A DNA stretch of 64,000 nt from Hahella sp050299855 (GTDB lineage Bacteria > Pseudomonadota > Gammaproteobacteria > Pseudomonadales > Oleiphilaceae): contig JBNKWQ010000048.1 of NCBI GenBank assembly GCA_050299855.1, positions 202,320-266,319 on the forward strand. Reading direction: 5' to 3'. The notes under the pieces were generated by a model, which was not told the origin of the DNA, made no database searches, and worked only from the letters and a program-made list of their open reading frames with translations. This document shows positions 46,254 through 56,176 of this stretch, piece by piece. The position numbers and the translations under genes were made by a program. Numbering within the stretch: the stretch's first letter is position 1; every line of letters starts with the position of its first letter.

Positions 46254-47011
46254 TCTTCTGCTTCTTCATTGTTATCGCGGTTGGTCATCACTAGATATTC
46301 CCGGTATTCAGCACGCAGGAAATAGCGATCTGTAAGATAAAACCGAACTCCCACACCATAGTGGGTGGTGTCTTCATCCCTGTCCTCACCCTGTACCAAC
46401 GTTGCTTTAGGCTGGATAAAAGCCTTGCCGGTACCCAGGGTAAAAAACGGAGATACCCGCCATTGCGGGAATGGTTGATGTACCAGATTGATATTGGTAA
46501 TCAGGATTTGCGAAAAATCACCCAATACCTGGGACACGCTAAGCTCTGTAGACAAATTTGGCGTGAATTGATATCCCACATAAAGGGTGTTTACCGCCGC
46601 CTTTTCAAAACTCCCCGTCAATACGCCCGCTTCCCAATCCCGGGAGCTGAAATCATCAAATTTAGGATCAGAAAAGGCAACAGCTTCGCCGGTGGCATCA
46701 AGGGTTCGCTCAATATCGTCACGCAATACCCAGCCTTCCTCACCCTGTGGTGTCAGCACCTTAACCCAGTCTGTTTTTCGTTTTAGCAGTTCAATCCATT
46801 CACCTGCCTCGGCGACGTAAAATACGGGATAGCCACGTCCCGGACCGGTACGAATTTCCACAAAAGGCTCAACCACCTGAGCTTTTTGAACTTCGTCATA
46901 AAACGGCCAATACCATGGAGGGTCTTCTGCCATGCATGTGCTGGAAATCACCAACACAGCCAAACAACTGAGCCAGACTTTCAGCCATGGCTGGAATACT
47001 TTGCAATCCAA
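46223..47011 (-). CDS. SH3b-domain outer-membrane beta-barrel protein
   Basis: 262 residues: signal peptide, bacterial SH3 domain (about 40-105; VEIRTGPGRGYPVFYVAEAG, GWVLRDDIE), then a barrel (LYVGYQFTPNLSTELSVS ... GLSVFF). SH3b could bind peptidoglycan while the barrel sits in the outer membrane. The start is TTG 47011, supported by AGGA 9 bases upstream and because the only nearby ATG falls after the signal peptide. It lies 5 bp after the HzsA-like gene. Confidence 0.82.
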   Translation of the reverse strand: MDCKVFQPWLKVWLSCLAVLVISSTCMAEDPPWYWPFYDEVQKAQVVEPFVEIRTGPGRGYPVFYVAEAGEWIELLKRKTDWVKVLTPQGEEGWVLRDDIERTLDATGEAVAFSDPKFDDFSSRDWEAGVLTGSFEKAAVNTLYVGYQFTPNLSTELSVSQVLGDFSQILITNINLVHQPFPQWRVSPFFTLGTGKAFIQPKATLVQGEDRDEDTTHYGVGVRFYLTDRYFLRAEYREYLVMTNRDNNEEAEEWKVGLSVFF

Positions 47012-47016
47012 TCTGC

Positions 47017-49740
47017 TTAATCCTGAGGAATATCAAACGGGTTATTATAGTACTGAGCGCCAATATCGACCCATTCTGCGATAAGTTTTAATTCTGCGGG
47101 AGAAAGCCAGTCTTCGTGGCTTTCTCCGGTTGCAAAAATGTCAAAGAAACGAGTACTGGCTTGTGCATTTCCAGCAACCAACGAGGGTGCTACTGGAACA
47201 GTCTCCGTTAATTGAACAGGGCCGTCAGGACCTTCAACAATGTTTCCATCAGCATCTGTCTCGAATACTGGGTTTCCATTCTCGTCGAACACTGGAACTT
47301 CAATATCCTGTAGCAGCCCACTATCCATGTCTATTTCTTGCTCTGCGTCGGTAAACAACAACTCTCTAAAAGCTTTGAACTGTTCTGGCTGCTGGTCTGA
47401 CGCACCATCAGTTAAATCTAATTGACCTGGCGGTATCTGTATAACGTCCATTGTATCCCGTTCACTATGGCAGGCTACGCAGCTGGTGTGCCCCATTCCA
47501 TCCAGGTCACCACGATCCAAAGACCATAGGGGATGAATCTTGGTCTCATAGTTAATCACAATCCGACAAATACTAGTCCAATCGTCCTTACAGTTCTGCA
47601 ACATTGGGGTAATGTCATCTTCGTCGGGATCATCGCTTATCAAGTCTTCAGGCAGATCCGCATAGGCGAGGCTGTAACTGGCTTCCTTACTGCCGTCTTC
47701 AGCCCAGTCATCAATAAACTCGATATCAGGACTCAGTGTCCTGACCTGATCATTCACCCTGGCGTAGGTCTCTGCCATGGTTTCACCCATATTGGCGCTT
47801 AAACCGGGGTCGGTTCCTGGAAAGATACCGTTAGTTGGTGCGCCGGCATTAATAGCGGGAGCCTGTGCATCATAACGACCATGCGGCATTTCACTGTCGG
47901 CAGTATGACAGCCGATACATTCCATTTCTTCTCCCGGCTTCACCTGTAGCCAGGTCGAGTGCCTTGGAAATTCGTTTGCGCCAAGCCGCTTACCCTCACC
48001 GTCCAGAACACTGATAGAAAAAGCCACATTGGCCGGCACCTTAAATTTAACGGAGCCATCGGGCTCAATTGGCACATAACCAAGTATTTCCCGCATTCTT
48101 AAGGCACCGGCCCGGCCAAAGGCAAATCCGTCAACTTCAATAACATCATTGTCAGCTTTGGATACGGGTTTTTCAACGCGTAAAAACCGGGCGGTTCTCG
48201 CTGTGGCAATTGTTTGGGTAGGATTGGACATTACCGCCAGCCCTGCAGGGGTCGTATCAACGCCATCAAAATCATAAACACTGCGAATATGGACAATACC
48301 ATAGCCTTCATTGGCCAGGTCCTCATCCACATCAAAACCCGGGATGCCGTCAGGAATATAACTGGGCAGGTCAAGGTCCTGGAAAATGACGGCATCGGTA
48401 TACATAATGCCTTCCTGAGGCCGGACGATAGGCAGTTGGGTACCGGACTGCGGATTTAATATCCAGAGACCATACAAAGGAGGCGCGGCTTCAAAGTCAC
48501 CGGAATCGATACGGTCCTGAGTACAGGGGTAAATAGTAGGATCATCGGCATCAGGATCTATAACCGCATCGTCCGCCACGGCGTCAACCAGACGACACTG
48601 ACTCCAGCCGACGAGTAAGCGGCCGGTGCCGTCCAGCATTGGGGAAGCGAAGGCGTAACGGCCGGACAGGTTAATACCTTCACCAGTGAGAATGTCATTC
48701 GACGTCAAAGATTCCTGGCCTTCGCCGCCAGCACCGAGGTTGTAATACACCGGTTGGTCATGATCGGTAAATCCTTCAATGTCCACGGCAACCACATCGC
48801 CGCCAAACCCAACCGTTTGATAAGGTCGCAGGCTGACCATAATATGCCCATCTTCAAGCTCAACCGGGCGCACAAAATGTACTGCGGCATTATCTGAACC
48901 CGTATCATGGGAATGGTGCCCATAGAGAATTTCAAGTTCGGTACCGTCAGGATTGACTTGATATAAGTCCATGCCGTTGTTGCCTGGTGACCGATTCCAA
49001 CGGGTAAAAAGCACTTTGCCGTTTTGCAGAACAATGGGATCGAAATCACTGCTTTGATTAAAGGTAATCTGCTCAATATTAGTGCCGTCTGCCGCCATAA
49101 CATGCAGATTTAAAGCAGGTTCATTGTTGGCTTCGTTGAGCGCTTCATACTGGGGCTTGCCTTCGTCCAGCAACACTGCCTTGGATTGCCGCTGTCGTGT
49201 GGAGGTAAAGACTATTCTACCGTCGGCCAGATATTGTGGTGCAATATCATCCCCTTCTTCGGCAGTATTATCGGACTCAATGATACGACGCAAAGAACGG
49301 GACTCCAGGTCATACTCCCATATATTCCAGGTCGGCTGATCATCTTCGTCTGCATTTTCGATTTCCGGTGCCCGCATGGCAAACAGCAACTTGGTGCCGT
49401 CATAAGAAGGCGCCAGATCGCGAATATCGAATAATACCTGACCCTCATCGTTAGCAAATTCGCTGGCAGGAAATACGTTGGCGGTAACATGCCTTTCAGA
49501 AGAGCTGGGAGAGGCCTGATTTCGGATATACAGCTTAGCTCCCGGCCGAAATTCGAGAGGATCCCTGACGTCATCTTCAAGCAATTCGCCATCATCATTT
49601 TCGGGCAGCGTGCGCTTAACATAGGCCACAGGAAAATCCTGAACCACAGGATCAGAACCCTGGGTACCGGAACCGATGCCCCCCCCACATCCGGAGAGAA
49701 CAGTCATTATTAACGCTAAAGGTAGGTATTTCTTATACAT
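47017..49740 (-). CDS. HzsA-like di-haem beta-propeller lipoprotein
   Basis: 907 residues from ATG 49740: lipobox VLSGC, a TolB-like propeller region (WNIWEYDLESRSLRRI, LADGRIVFTSTRQRQ, QNGKVLFTRWNRSPG) and two c-type haem motifs, CIGCH and CVACH, in the C-terminal half. This matches the hydrazine-synthase alpha-subunit-related (HzsA-like) family. Nothing suggests anammox; the fold is probably reused for redox or ligand binding at the surface. An upstream ATG (49791) gives 17 more residues but a less typical lipoprotein signal. First gene of cluster B. Confidence 0.83.
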   Translation of the reverse strand: MYKKYLPLALIMTVLSGCGGGIGSGTQGSDPVVQDFPVAYVKRTLPENDDGELLEDDVRDPLEFRPGAKLYIRNQASPSSSERHVTANVFPASEFANDEGQVLFDIRDLAPSYDGTKLLFAMRAPEIENADEDDQPTWNIWEYDLESRSLRRIIESDNTAEEGDDIAPQYLADGRIVFTSTRQRQSKAVLLDEGKPQYEALNEANNEPALNLHVMAADGTNIEQITFNQSSDFDPIVLQNGKVLFTRWNRSPGNNGMDLYQVNPDGTELEILYGHHSHDTGSDNAAVHFVRPVELEDGHIMVSLRPYQTVGFGGDVVAVDIEGFTDHDQPVYYNLGAGGEGQESLTSNDILTGEGINLSGRYAFASPMLDGTGRLLVGWSQCRLVDAVADDAVIDPDADDPTIYPCTQDRIDSGDFEAAPPLYGLWILNPQSGTQLPIVRPQEGIMYTDAVIFQDLDLPSYIPDGIPGFDVDEDLANEGYGIVHIRSVYDFDGVDTTPAGLAVMSNPTQTIATARTARFLRVEKPVSKADNDVIEVDGFAFGRAGALRMREILGYVPIEPDGSVKFKVPANVAFSISVLDGEGKRLGANEFPRHSTWLQVKPGEEMECIGCHTADSEMPHGRYDAQAPAINAGAPTNGIFPGTDPGLSANMGETMAETYARVNDQVRTLSPDIEFIDDWAEDGSKEASYSLAYADLPEDLISDDPDEDDITPMLQNCKDDWTSICRIVINYETKIHPLWSLDRGDLDGMGHTSCVACHSERDTMDVIQIPPGQLDLTDGASDQQPEQFKAFRELLFTDAEQEIDMDSGLLQDIEVPVFDENGNPVFETDADGNIVEGPDGPVQLTETVPVAPSLVAGNAQASTRFFDIFATGESHEDWLSPAELKLIAEWVDIGAQYYNNPFDIPQD

Positions 49741-50230
49741 CTGAAAATTCACTATGAGGCGTTCAGCAATCATGAGTTTAAACCGGGACATATCCGTTAT
49801 ATTTCATAAAACAACGCTTGCCATTTTGCCCTAAAGATTATGGTCATCTAATAATAACAACCAGATTTCCCTTGTAACCAAGTGTAATACCGTGAGATTA
49901 ACCACAAAATAAGGAGACGCAGTTCTATTACAATCCTCCTAAATTGTAAACCCGCAGAAACTAATAAAAGGTATAAATACTAGTATCTCGGCGGGTTAAG
50001 AAGAATTAAAACGACTTTCGATGTTCACAAAACCCTGCCTATAGGCCAAACGGCATAGTTCTCTGGCTAGGTTATTTAATGCGCCAAGTGAGTTAACATA
50101 GGCACAGATTTTAAATTAGGTGCAACTAATAAGGCACATGTTATTACTAATTAACGAGTGATAACCAATTATTTATTTCCAGATCAGGTTCTTTATTAGT
50201 TAGAACCTGTATAGACGTCGGAGCTTTTTT
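49741..50230. promoter_or_regulatory. Divergent control region of cluster B and the cytochrome/adhesin genes
   Basis: 490 bp, AT-rich, between two divergent runs of 11 and 4 genes, so likely a shared control point. It contains AT tracts and an 8-bp inverted repeat at 50185-50209 just before the plus-strand ribosome site. No specific regulator site could be named. Confidence 0.6.
50185..50209 (+). promoter_or_regulatory. 8-bp inverted repeat in the leader of the haem-protein operon
   Basis: CAGGTTCT and AGAACCTG flank a 9-base AT-rich spacer, ending about 21 bp before ATG 50231 and 9 bp before the GGAG ribosome site. It could be a repressor operator or a leader hairpin controlling translation. 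Confidence 0.45.
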
Positions 50231-51511
50231 ATGGCCCTTAAATTTCAAAGCACAAACAATAAGCGACTGAGCTGGAAAACCCTGGTTCCGTTAGCGCTGA
50301 CCGCATTGACTTTCTCATCTCAGCTGTGGGCCTATTTCAGTTCAGATGATGAAGCCAAACGATTTTTCGAACGCATTGCAGGTGTTCCTCCTACACAAGC
50401 ACAGATCAACTCGATTAGAGCGGCCGGTGATTTAGATACAGCAAAGTTAATTCCGCTAAACAGCCCCTATTTCTACAACGTCACCCTGAAAAACATGATT
50501 ACCCCCTGGACTAACGAAGCGCAAACCCCCTTCGCCCCTTTAAATGACTACACGGCCACCGTTATCGGCATCATTGCCAAAGATGATAACTTTAAGACCG
50601 TGCTATCCACCGACAAGGTATACACCGCGGGGAACAACGTCGGCACTGCCTACTCGCTATCAAGTAACCAGCATTATCTGGATGTGGAGCAGCTCATGGG
50701 ACAGGGTGAAAGTTTGGCCGATATTCTATCCCCGACAGATCAACTGCTCCCTGCTCCCGCCGGCATAATGACCACTCGCGCAGCCGGCAGAGCTTTTTTT
50801 AGCGGCGGTACTAACCGGGCGATGCTGAGGTTCACGCTGATTAACCATCTGTGCATGGATCTGGAACAGTTTAAAGATACCAGCCGCCCGGCTGATCGAA
50901 TTCGCCAGGACGTATCCAGAAGTCCCGGCGGCGACAGCAGCATCTTCCTCAACAATTGCATCGGCTGCCATAGCGGCATGGACCCACTGGCCCAGGCCTT
51001 CGCCTACTATGATTATGAATACGGCGATGATGAGGAAAATATTGAGAACGGCACTCTGGTTTATAACACTTCGGGAACAGTAGACCCTGAAACGGTGGAG
51101 ATTCTCGAAGAGTCGCCTTCACTTGAGCGAATATCCGACCCCAATATTCTATACAGGGTTCAGGAAAAGTATTTCTACAACGCCACCACATTTCCTTATG
51201 GATATGTCACCACTTCGGACCAGTGGACCAATTATTGGCGCGAGGGCCGTAACAGGGGGGTTTTGTGGAATGCCGGCCTTGAAAGCCCGGGATCAACTGG
51301 ATTTGGCGCTAACAGTTTGGGACAGGAGTTGGCAAATAGTAAGGCTTTTGCTCAGTGCCATGTGACCCACGTATTTAAGACCGTTTGCCTGCGTGAGCCG
51401 GAAGACGGCGATGACGATGAAATTAATACTCTGACAGATACATTTATGGGCAATAACTACAACCTGAAGGAAATATTTGCCCTGACTGGTGAATATTGTG
51501 CGGGAGACTAA
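50231..51511 (+). CDS. Exported mono-haem protein, DUF1588-like
   Basis: 426 residues: signal peptide cleaved near QLWA, a helical middle, and RAMLRFTLINHLCMDL followed by NNCIGCHSGMDPLAQAF, which copies the logic of the planctomycete DUF1588/DUF1585 cytochromes (CxGCHxxMDPLG). One CxxCH haem motif plus extra cysteines near the C-terminus. Probably periplasmic or surface, working with the DUF1501-like protein downstream. Start ATG 50231, GGAG 7 bases upstream. Confidence 0.78.
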   Translation: MALKFQSTNNKRLSWKTLVPLALTALTFSSQLWAYFSSDDEAKRFFERIAGVPPTQAQINSIRAAGDLDTAKLIPLNSPYFYNVTLKNMITPWTNEAQTPFAPLNDYTATVIGIIAKDDNFKTVLSTDKVYTAGNNVGTAYSLSSNQHYLDVEQLMGQGESLADILSPTDQLLPAPAGIMTTRAAGRAFFSGGTNRAMLRFTLINHLCMDLEQFKDTSRPADRIRQDVSRSPGGDSSIFLNNCIGCHSGMDPLAQAFAYYDYEYGDDEENIENGTLVYNTSGTVDPETVEILEESPSLERISDPNILYRVQEKYFYNATTFPYGYVTTSDQWTNYWREGRNRGVLWNAGLESPGSTGFGANSLGQELANSKAFAQCHVTHVFKTVCLREPEDGDDDEINTLTDTFMGNNYNLKEIFALTGEYCAGD

Positions 51512-51581
51512 GCCAGTGCCAGCACATCAAACAAAAAGAATTTACGCCAATAACCACGCAGAAGTAACCGGGTTAAAAACG

Positions 51582-54128
51582 ATGAATCCAATGCAATTAA
51601 GTTCGTTTAAGATTTTAATGCGCCTGGCTTTGGCTACAACCTTCGCATTTGTCGTTACTGGCTGCGGTGGCGGTGGCGGTGCCGGTACAGAGTCTCTTCC
51701 GAACACCGGGACAGTCACAGTAAGTAACTACAACGGCCCCGCACCGGTTAATGACGATGTACAGCTGTTCAAACTAAATGTTTGGGACAACCTTGTCAGC
51801 AATAACCGCTGTGGCGGATGTCATGGCACCGGCGGACAATCACCTACTTTTGTCCGCTCAGACAATATCAATCTTGCCTATAGTGAAGCGAACAGGATTA
51901 TTAACCTTTCGAGTCCGTCAGAATCCACCATGGTGAAGAAAGTCGGTGACGGCCATAATTGCTGGTTAACATCAGACCAAGGCTGCGCCGATACCATCAC
52001 TCAGTATCTGGTCCGTTGGGCCGGAGATTCTGTTGGTGCAGTTAGTCGGGTTGAGTTAAGAGCGGTAGCGACCTTGCAAGACCCTGGCACCTATCGCACC
52101 TTAGTAGAGGACGACGCCAACTATGATGCCCTTTATACGCTATTTACGACTACCGCAAAATGTAGCAATTGCCATTCGCAGATACCTGACGACTCGATGG
52201 CCCAGCCGCAATCTCCCTTTTTTGCAGATACATCCAGTCGTGAAATTGCCTATGCTGCAGCGAAAAGCAAAATCAGCACCTACGATTTAGACATAGAAGA
52301 CGGCGTAGAACCACAGTCGCGCTTCTATATACGTCTGGCTAAGGAATCCCACAATTGTTGGAATGAGTGTCAGGCTGATGCCGACATTATCAAAGATTTG
52401 ATCTCGGATTTGGACTACAACACTGTATCGTTACCTTCCGGCAGCCTTGCGAGCAAACTTGCACCTGTTCTCCCTGAAGGAACGCCGGCCAACACCGGTG
52501 GTCGTTATGAGTCCAACATTATCGCCAAATGGGAGTTTAAAGCAGGAACGGGGACTACAGCTTTTGACACCAGTGGTCTTGAACCGGCGATCAACCTCAA
52601 CCTTACCGGCGATGTGGAATGGGTCGGCGGCTGGGGGATTCGTCTGATTGACGGTAAAGCACAGGGCTCTACGACTTCCAGTAAAAAGTTGTATGACCTG
52701 ATCAAGGCTTCCGGCGAATATTCCATCGAAACCTGGGTCGCGCCTGCCAATGTTACCCAAGAAGGCCCTGCGGTGATCGCCAACTACGGTGGAAGCAATA
52801 CCCGCCGCAACTTCACTCTTGGCCAGACAATGTATAACTACGAATTCCTTCATCGTAGCAGTACCACTAATCTTAACGGTGAACCTTCCCTATCCACCAT
52901 GGATAGCGGCGAAGAGGTATTACAGGCGACTCAACAGCATGTGGTTGTCACATTCAATCCATCCAGCGGAAGAAAGGTATATGTGAACGGCAAGTTGATA
53001 GAAGCTGCCGACAGCGTTGCTGCCGGCAACCTGAATGACTGGGACGATTCATTTGCTTTCCTGTTAGGAAGCGAACCATCAGGCGCAAACCAGTTCCAGG
53101 GCACCATCCGTATGCTGGCCATCCATAACCGTGCATTGACAGAAGACCAAATTAAAAACAACTTCAGTGTAGGTGTCGGTCAGAAGTTTTATTTACTGTT
53201 TAATATTTCCTCGCTGATCGGAGACTCGCAACTTAATAGCTATATCGTTTTTGAAGTCAGCCAGTTTGACAGTTACAGCTACCTGTTCAATGCCCCGTTT
53301 TTCATTAACCTGGATCCTAATGTTGTGCCCGACAGTTTTGATATTGGCGGAATCAGGATTGGTATGAATGGAGAAGAGGTTGAGACAGGACAAGCTTTTA
53401 CCCATCTTTCAGTCAGTGAAATTAACGCGGCTTCATACTCTCCAGAAACAGGCCAAAAGTTATCGAATATCGGTTCCATTCTACCTATTGGCACTGGACC
53501 GGATACCGATCAGTTCTTTCTGATTTTTGAAAGTATTAACGGCTTGGACGGCGAATTTAAAGTCTCGGGAGAATTCGTTGACCATCTCGATATTCAAACA
53601 GCGGACACCCAACCACGAATTGCCGTCAGAAATTTTGAAGAAGTCAGTGCCTCTATGGCCAAACTGACCGGTGTTAAAGCCTCAGATGTTGAAACCAAAA
53701 TTGCCAACTATGATGAGTTTGAGCAATCGCTTCCTGCGAAAGAAGATCCGATGTCTTTTGTACCCTCTCAAAATATTGCCATTACCCAATTGGCCATAGA
53801 GTATTGTGATACGCTGATATCAGATAGTGATTACACTGCCGAGAGAAACACCCTGTTTGGCGATTCATTCTCTATTTTTAGTGGTGGCGCGGATTTTAGC
53901 GGTGCTGACAAGACCAACCTTATGTCTGACCTTTATTCTGCTTTTGTAGGCAGTGGGCTAAATAACCAGCCGGATAGCACTGACTTCGAAGAACCCATTA
54001 ACGAACTGATTACAACCCTGGCCAATGATGTGTGCGGTGGGCAAATATGCAACGCCTCCGCTACCAGGAATGTTGTCACTGGCGTCTGCGGCGCTGCTCT
54101 GGGTAGTGCAACAATGATGATTCAGTAG
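51582..54128 (+). CDS. LamG-domain di-haem lipoprotein
   Basis: 848 residues from ATG 51582: lipobox VVTGC and a Gly-rich linker. Two homologous cytochrome modules follow, CGGCH ... GHNCW and CSNCH ... SHNCW, each with CxxCH and a distal HNCW motif. Next is a LamG/concanavalin-like domain (IAKWEFKAGTGTTAFDTSG ... VVVTFNPSSGRKVYVNGKL) and a C-terminal region without a recognised fold. Probably surface-exposed, coupling haem and carbohydrate or protein binding. The longer frame begins at GTG 51489, but the lipoprotein signal fixes the later start. Confidence 0.8.
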   Translation: MNPMQLSSFKILMRLALATTFAFVVTGCGGGGGAGTESLPNTGTVTVSNYNGPAPVNDDVQLFKLNVWDNLVSNNRCGGCHGTGGQSPTFVRSDNINLAYSEANRIINLSSPSESTMVKKVGDGHNCWLTSDQGCADTITQYLVRWAGDSVGAVSRVELRAVATLQDPGTYRTLVEDDANYDALYTLFTTTAKCSNCHSQIPDDSMAQPQSPFFADTSSREIAYAAAKSKISTYDLDIEDGVEPQSRFYIRLAKESHNCWNECQADADIIKDLISDLDYNTVSLPSGSLASKLAPVLPEGTPANTGGRYESNIIAKWEFKAGTGTTAFDTSGLEPAINLNLTGDVEWVGGWGIRLIDGKAQGSTTSSKKLYDLIKASGEYSIETWVAPANVTQEGPAVIANYGGSNTRRNFTLGQTMYNYEFLHRSSTTNLNGEPSLSTMDSGEEVLQATQQHVVVTFNPSSGRKVYVNGKLIEAADSVAAGNLNDWDDSFAFLLGSEPSGANQFQGTIRMLAIHNRALTEDQIKNNFSVGVGQKFYLLFNISSLIGDSQLNSYIVFEVSQFDSYSYLFNAPFFINLDPNVVPDSFDIGGIRIGMNGEEVETGQAFTHLSVSEINAASYSPETGQKLSNIGSILPIGTGPDTDQFFLIFESINGLDGEFKVSGEFVDHLDIQTADTQPRIAVRNFEEVSASMAKLTGVKASDVETKIANYDEFEQSLPAKEDPMSFVPSQNIAITQLAIEYCDTLISDSDYTAERNTLFGDSFSIFSGGADFSGADKTNLMSDLYSAFVGSGLNNQPDSTDFEEPINELITTLANDVCGGQICNASATRNVVTGVCGAALGSATMMIQ

Positions 54129-54178
54129 TCACTTTAAGGTTAAGCTCGTCTAATGACTGACTTTATTAGAGATGTAAA

Positions 54179-54212
54179 TTTTCCTGAACAAGCCTATTGC
54201 TCAGCAGGAAAA
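54179..54212 (+). repeat. 8-bp inverted repeat before the DUF1501-like gene
   Basis: TTTTCCTG and CAGGAAAA with an 18-base spacer lie between the LamG lipoprotein gene and the next start. It may be an attenuator or mRNA stabiliser. Confidence 0.35.
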
Positions 54213-54247
54213 CTATCAGGAATGAATATTTTAGAGGTAGCCTGATC

Positions 54248-55792
54248 ATGGCACGTAAAAAAGAGCCGTTTGACCCATTACGTCCACTTCGTCACCCGGA
54301 TCATCGTCGCCCAGTGACTCGACGGGAGTTGATCTCTCAGGGCTTTATGGCAGGTACAGCCACAGTTTTAGGCTTCTCACCACTAGCAGCTTTAATGATG
54401 CCTAGCAAAGCCAACGCCGCGATAGATCTGGAACTCAGCGCATTAGCTGATCTCTGCGGTCTCTCGGGTGGCACCCCTCCGGATGCAAAAATTCCCTTTA
54501 TTTGCTTCGACCTGGCTGGTGGTGCCAATATCGCAGGCTCTAATGTTTTGGTCGGTGGTCAGGGAGGACAGGAAGATGTCCTTTCCACCGCCGGATACAG
54601 CAAACTAGGTATTGGAAGCGACCAACTGCCCTCTCCGGGCGGTGCGGATCCTACCACCAACTTTATCAATGAAGAGTTCGGACTTAAGTTCCATAACACC
54701 AGTGCCATGTTGAAGGGTATGCAGCTCGCTAGCACAGGATTTACGAGCGGCACAATTAACGGCATGGTCATTCCTGCCCGTTCCGAAAACGACACCAGCA
54801 ATAATCCGCACAATCCTATCTATGGTATTGCCAAGGCTGGAATATCCGGTGACCTTCTCACATTGATTGGTTCTAGAACCAGCGTTTCAGGAGGCAACTC
54901 CATGTCTCCCAGCTTTCTCATTGATTCTTCATTGACCCCCACAAGAATAAGCAGCCCTTCTGATGCCGTTCGATTAGTTGATACCGGTAATCTCACGGCG
55001 TTACTTGGTAATAGCTCCGATAATGCTGCGAGAGTCTTGAAAGCCATGTACGGGCTGGCAGATAAAAAACTGGCTAGATATTCTGAGTCCGTCGCAACGG
55101 AAAACCAGATACGCTGCGCCTACGCCAAAAGTGCCGATAATGTGAACGAATTCGGCAACCCTTCAGATCTGGACCCACTCCAGGATCCGGATATCTCCTC
55201 CATTGGTGGAGGTTCAATTTTCTCAGCTGAAGACCTCCTCGACTCGGATATCAAAAAAACTGCCAGTATTATGAAATTGGTGGTTAACCGCCTGGCTGGC
55301 GCTGGAACCATCACTTTGGGTGGTTATGACTATCACACCGGTGACCGTAAAACCGGCGAAGCCAGAGACCTGATCGCCGGCAAATGTATCGGTGCCTGTC
55401 TTGAATATGCAAAACGCAAAAACACTCCGTTGATGGTATATGTTTTCTCCGATGGCGCAGTTTCCAGTAACGGTCGCATGGATACGGATGTTGGTAAGCC
55501 AGAGTGGACCAGTGATAACCAGGCGACCGCCGCTGCATTCTTTTTGGTCTACAACCCAAGCGGCGTTACTTCACTACGCAATCAGTTAGGCTATATGAGC
55601 TCCAATGCTGACGTTGTTACCAGTTCAAGTCCTGCGGCGAACAGTGTCACACAACTTGTTAACACCGTCATACTTAACTACATGGCAATAAATGGTGACA
55701 TTGGTAATTTCGACGCCCTTTATGCCGGGCTGGGTATCGAACACGGACTGGGATCTAGCCTTGACAGCCTGGTAGGCGTGGACCTGACTTAA
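54248..55792 (+). CDS. Tat-exported DUF1501-like protein
   Basis: 514 residues from ATG 54248. A twin-arginine signal (VTRRELISQGFMAG) is followed by a hydrophobic stretch and AxA site (PSKANA). The body resembles the DUF1501 sulfatase/alkaline-phosphatase-fold group (FICFDLAGGANIAGSNVLVG, LGGYDYHTGDRKTGEARDL, VYVFSDGAVSSNGRMD). In planctomycetes DUF1501 genes pair with haem DUF1588-type genes, as here. The enzyme activity is unknown. GAGG lies 10 bases upstream. Confidence 0.8.
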   Translation: MARKKEPFDPLRPLRHPDHRRPVTRRELISQGFMAGTATVLGFSPLAALMMPSKANAAIDLELSALADLCGLSGGTPPDAKIPFICFDLAGGANIAGSNVLVGGQGGQEDVLSTAGYSKLGIGSDQLPSPGGADPTTNFINEEFGLKFHNTSAMLKGMQLASTGFTSGTINGMVIPARSENDTSNNPHNPIYGIAKAGISGDLLTLIGSRTSVSGGNSMSPSFLIDSSLTPTRISSPSDAVRLVDTGNLTALLGNSSDNAARVLKAMYGLADKKLARYSESVATENQIRCAYAKSADNVNEFGNPSDLDPLQDPDISSIGGGSIFSAEDLLDSDIKKTASIMKLVVNRLAGAGTITLGGYDYHTGDRKTGEARDLIAGKCIGACLEYAKRKNTPLMVYVFSDGAVSSNGRMDTDVGKPEWTSDNQATAAAFFLVYNPSGVTSLRNQLGYMSSNADVVTSSSPAANSVTQLVNTVILNYMAINGDIGNFDALYAGLGIEHGLGSSLDSLVGVDLT

Positions 55793-56176
55793 CCCTTTTC
55801 TTTGGTCCTCATATTTCCATTCAGCAGAACTAGCGCCGTTAAAAGCGTTAGTTCTGCTGTGCAAGACTTAGCAGAATAGAAAAATCCATTCATTTAAAGC
55901 CCACCCGCAACATTAGTCCTTTTGGACTACTGCCTTCGACACCATCATTTGTTACATTACGACACCTTTCTGTAATTTAATGTAAGTGCAGTTTGAGCCT
56001 GATCCTCATCTGCGCTTGCTAAATGGAAATCTTGTTTAGCTTACAAGGATGATGTCGTTTCTTCTGCAGTATTCAAATTTATGCCTTTTGCTGAGTCCCT
56101 TCAGGCCTCTATCAGCATCTTTGCATAGCACCGACATTAACTACGCCACCGGCCAACTTTTTATCAAGGATTGATC
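55793..56176. other. 384-bp spacer before the giant lipoprotein gene
   Basis: It contains a strong 14-bp hairpin (55822-55859) after the DUF1501-like gene and then AT-rich sequence that may hold a separate promoter for the giant lipoprotein. No small gene was seen. Confidence 0.5.
55822..55859 (+). terminator. Strong 14-bp hairpin after the DUF1501-like gene
   Basis: CAGCAGAACTAGCG and CGTTAGTTCTGCTG pair through 14 bp with one G-U, loop 10 bases. No T-run follows, so it may be a transcript-end or processing structure that reduces read-through into the giant gene. Confidence 0.55.

Noticed and set aside
47017..49740. Anammox-type hydrazine synthesis
   Set aside because: Only an HzsA-like fold is present; no beta or gamma subunits, hydrazine dehydrogenase or related genes, and the protein is a lipoprotein in a surface cluster.
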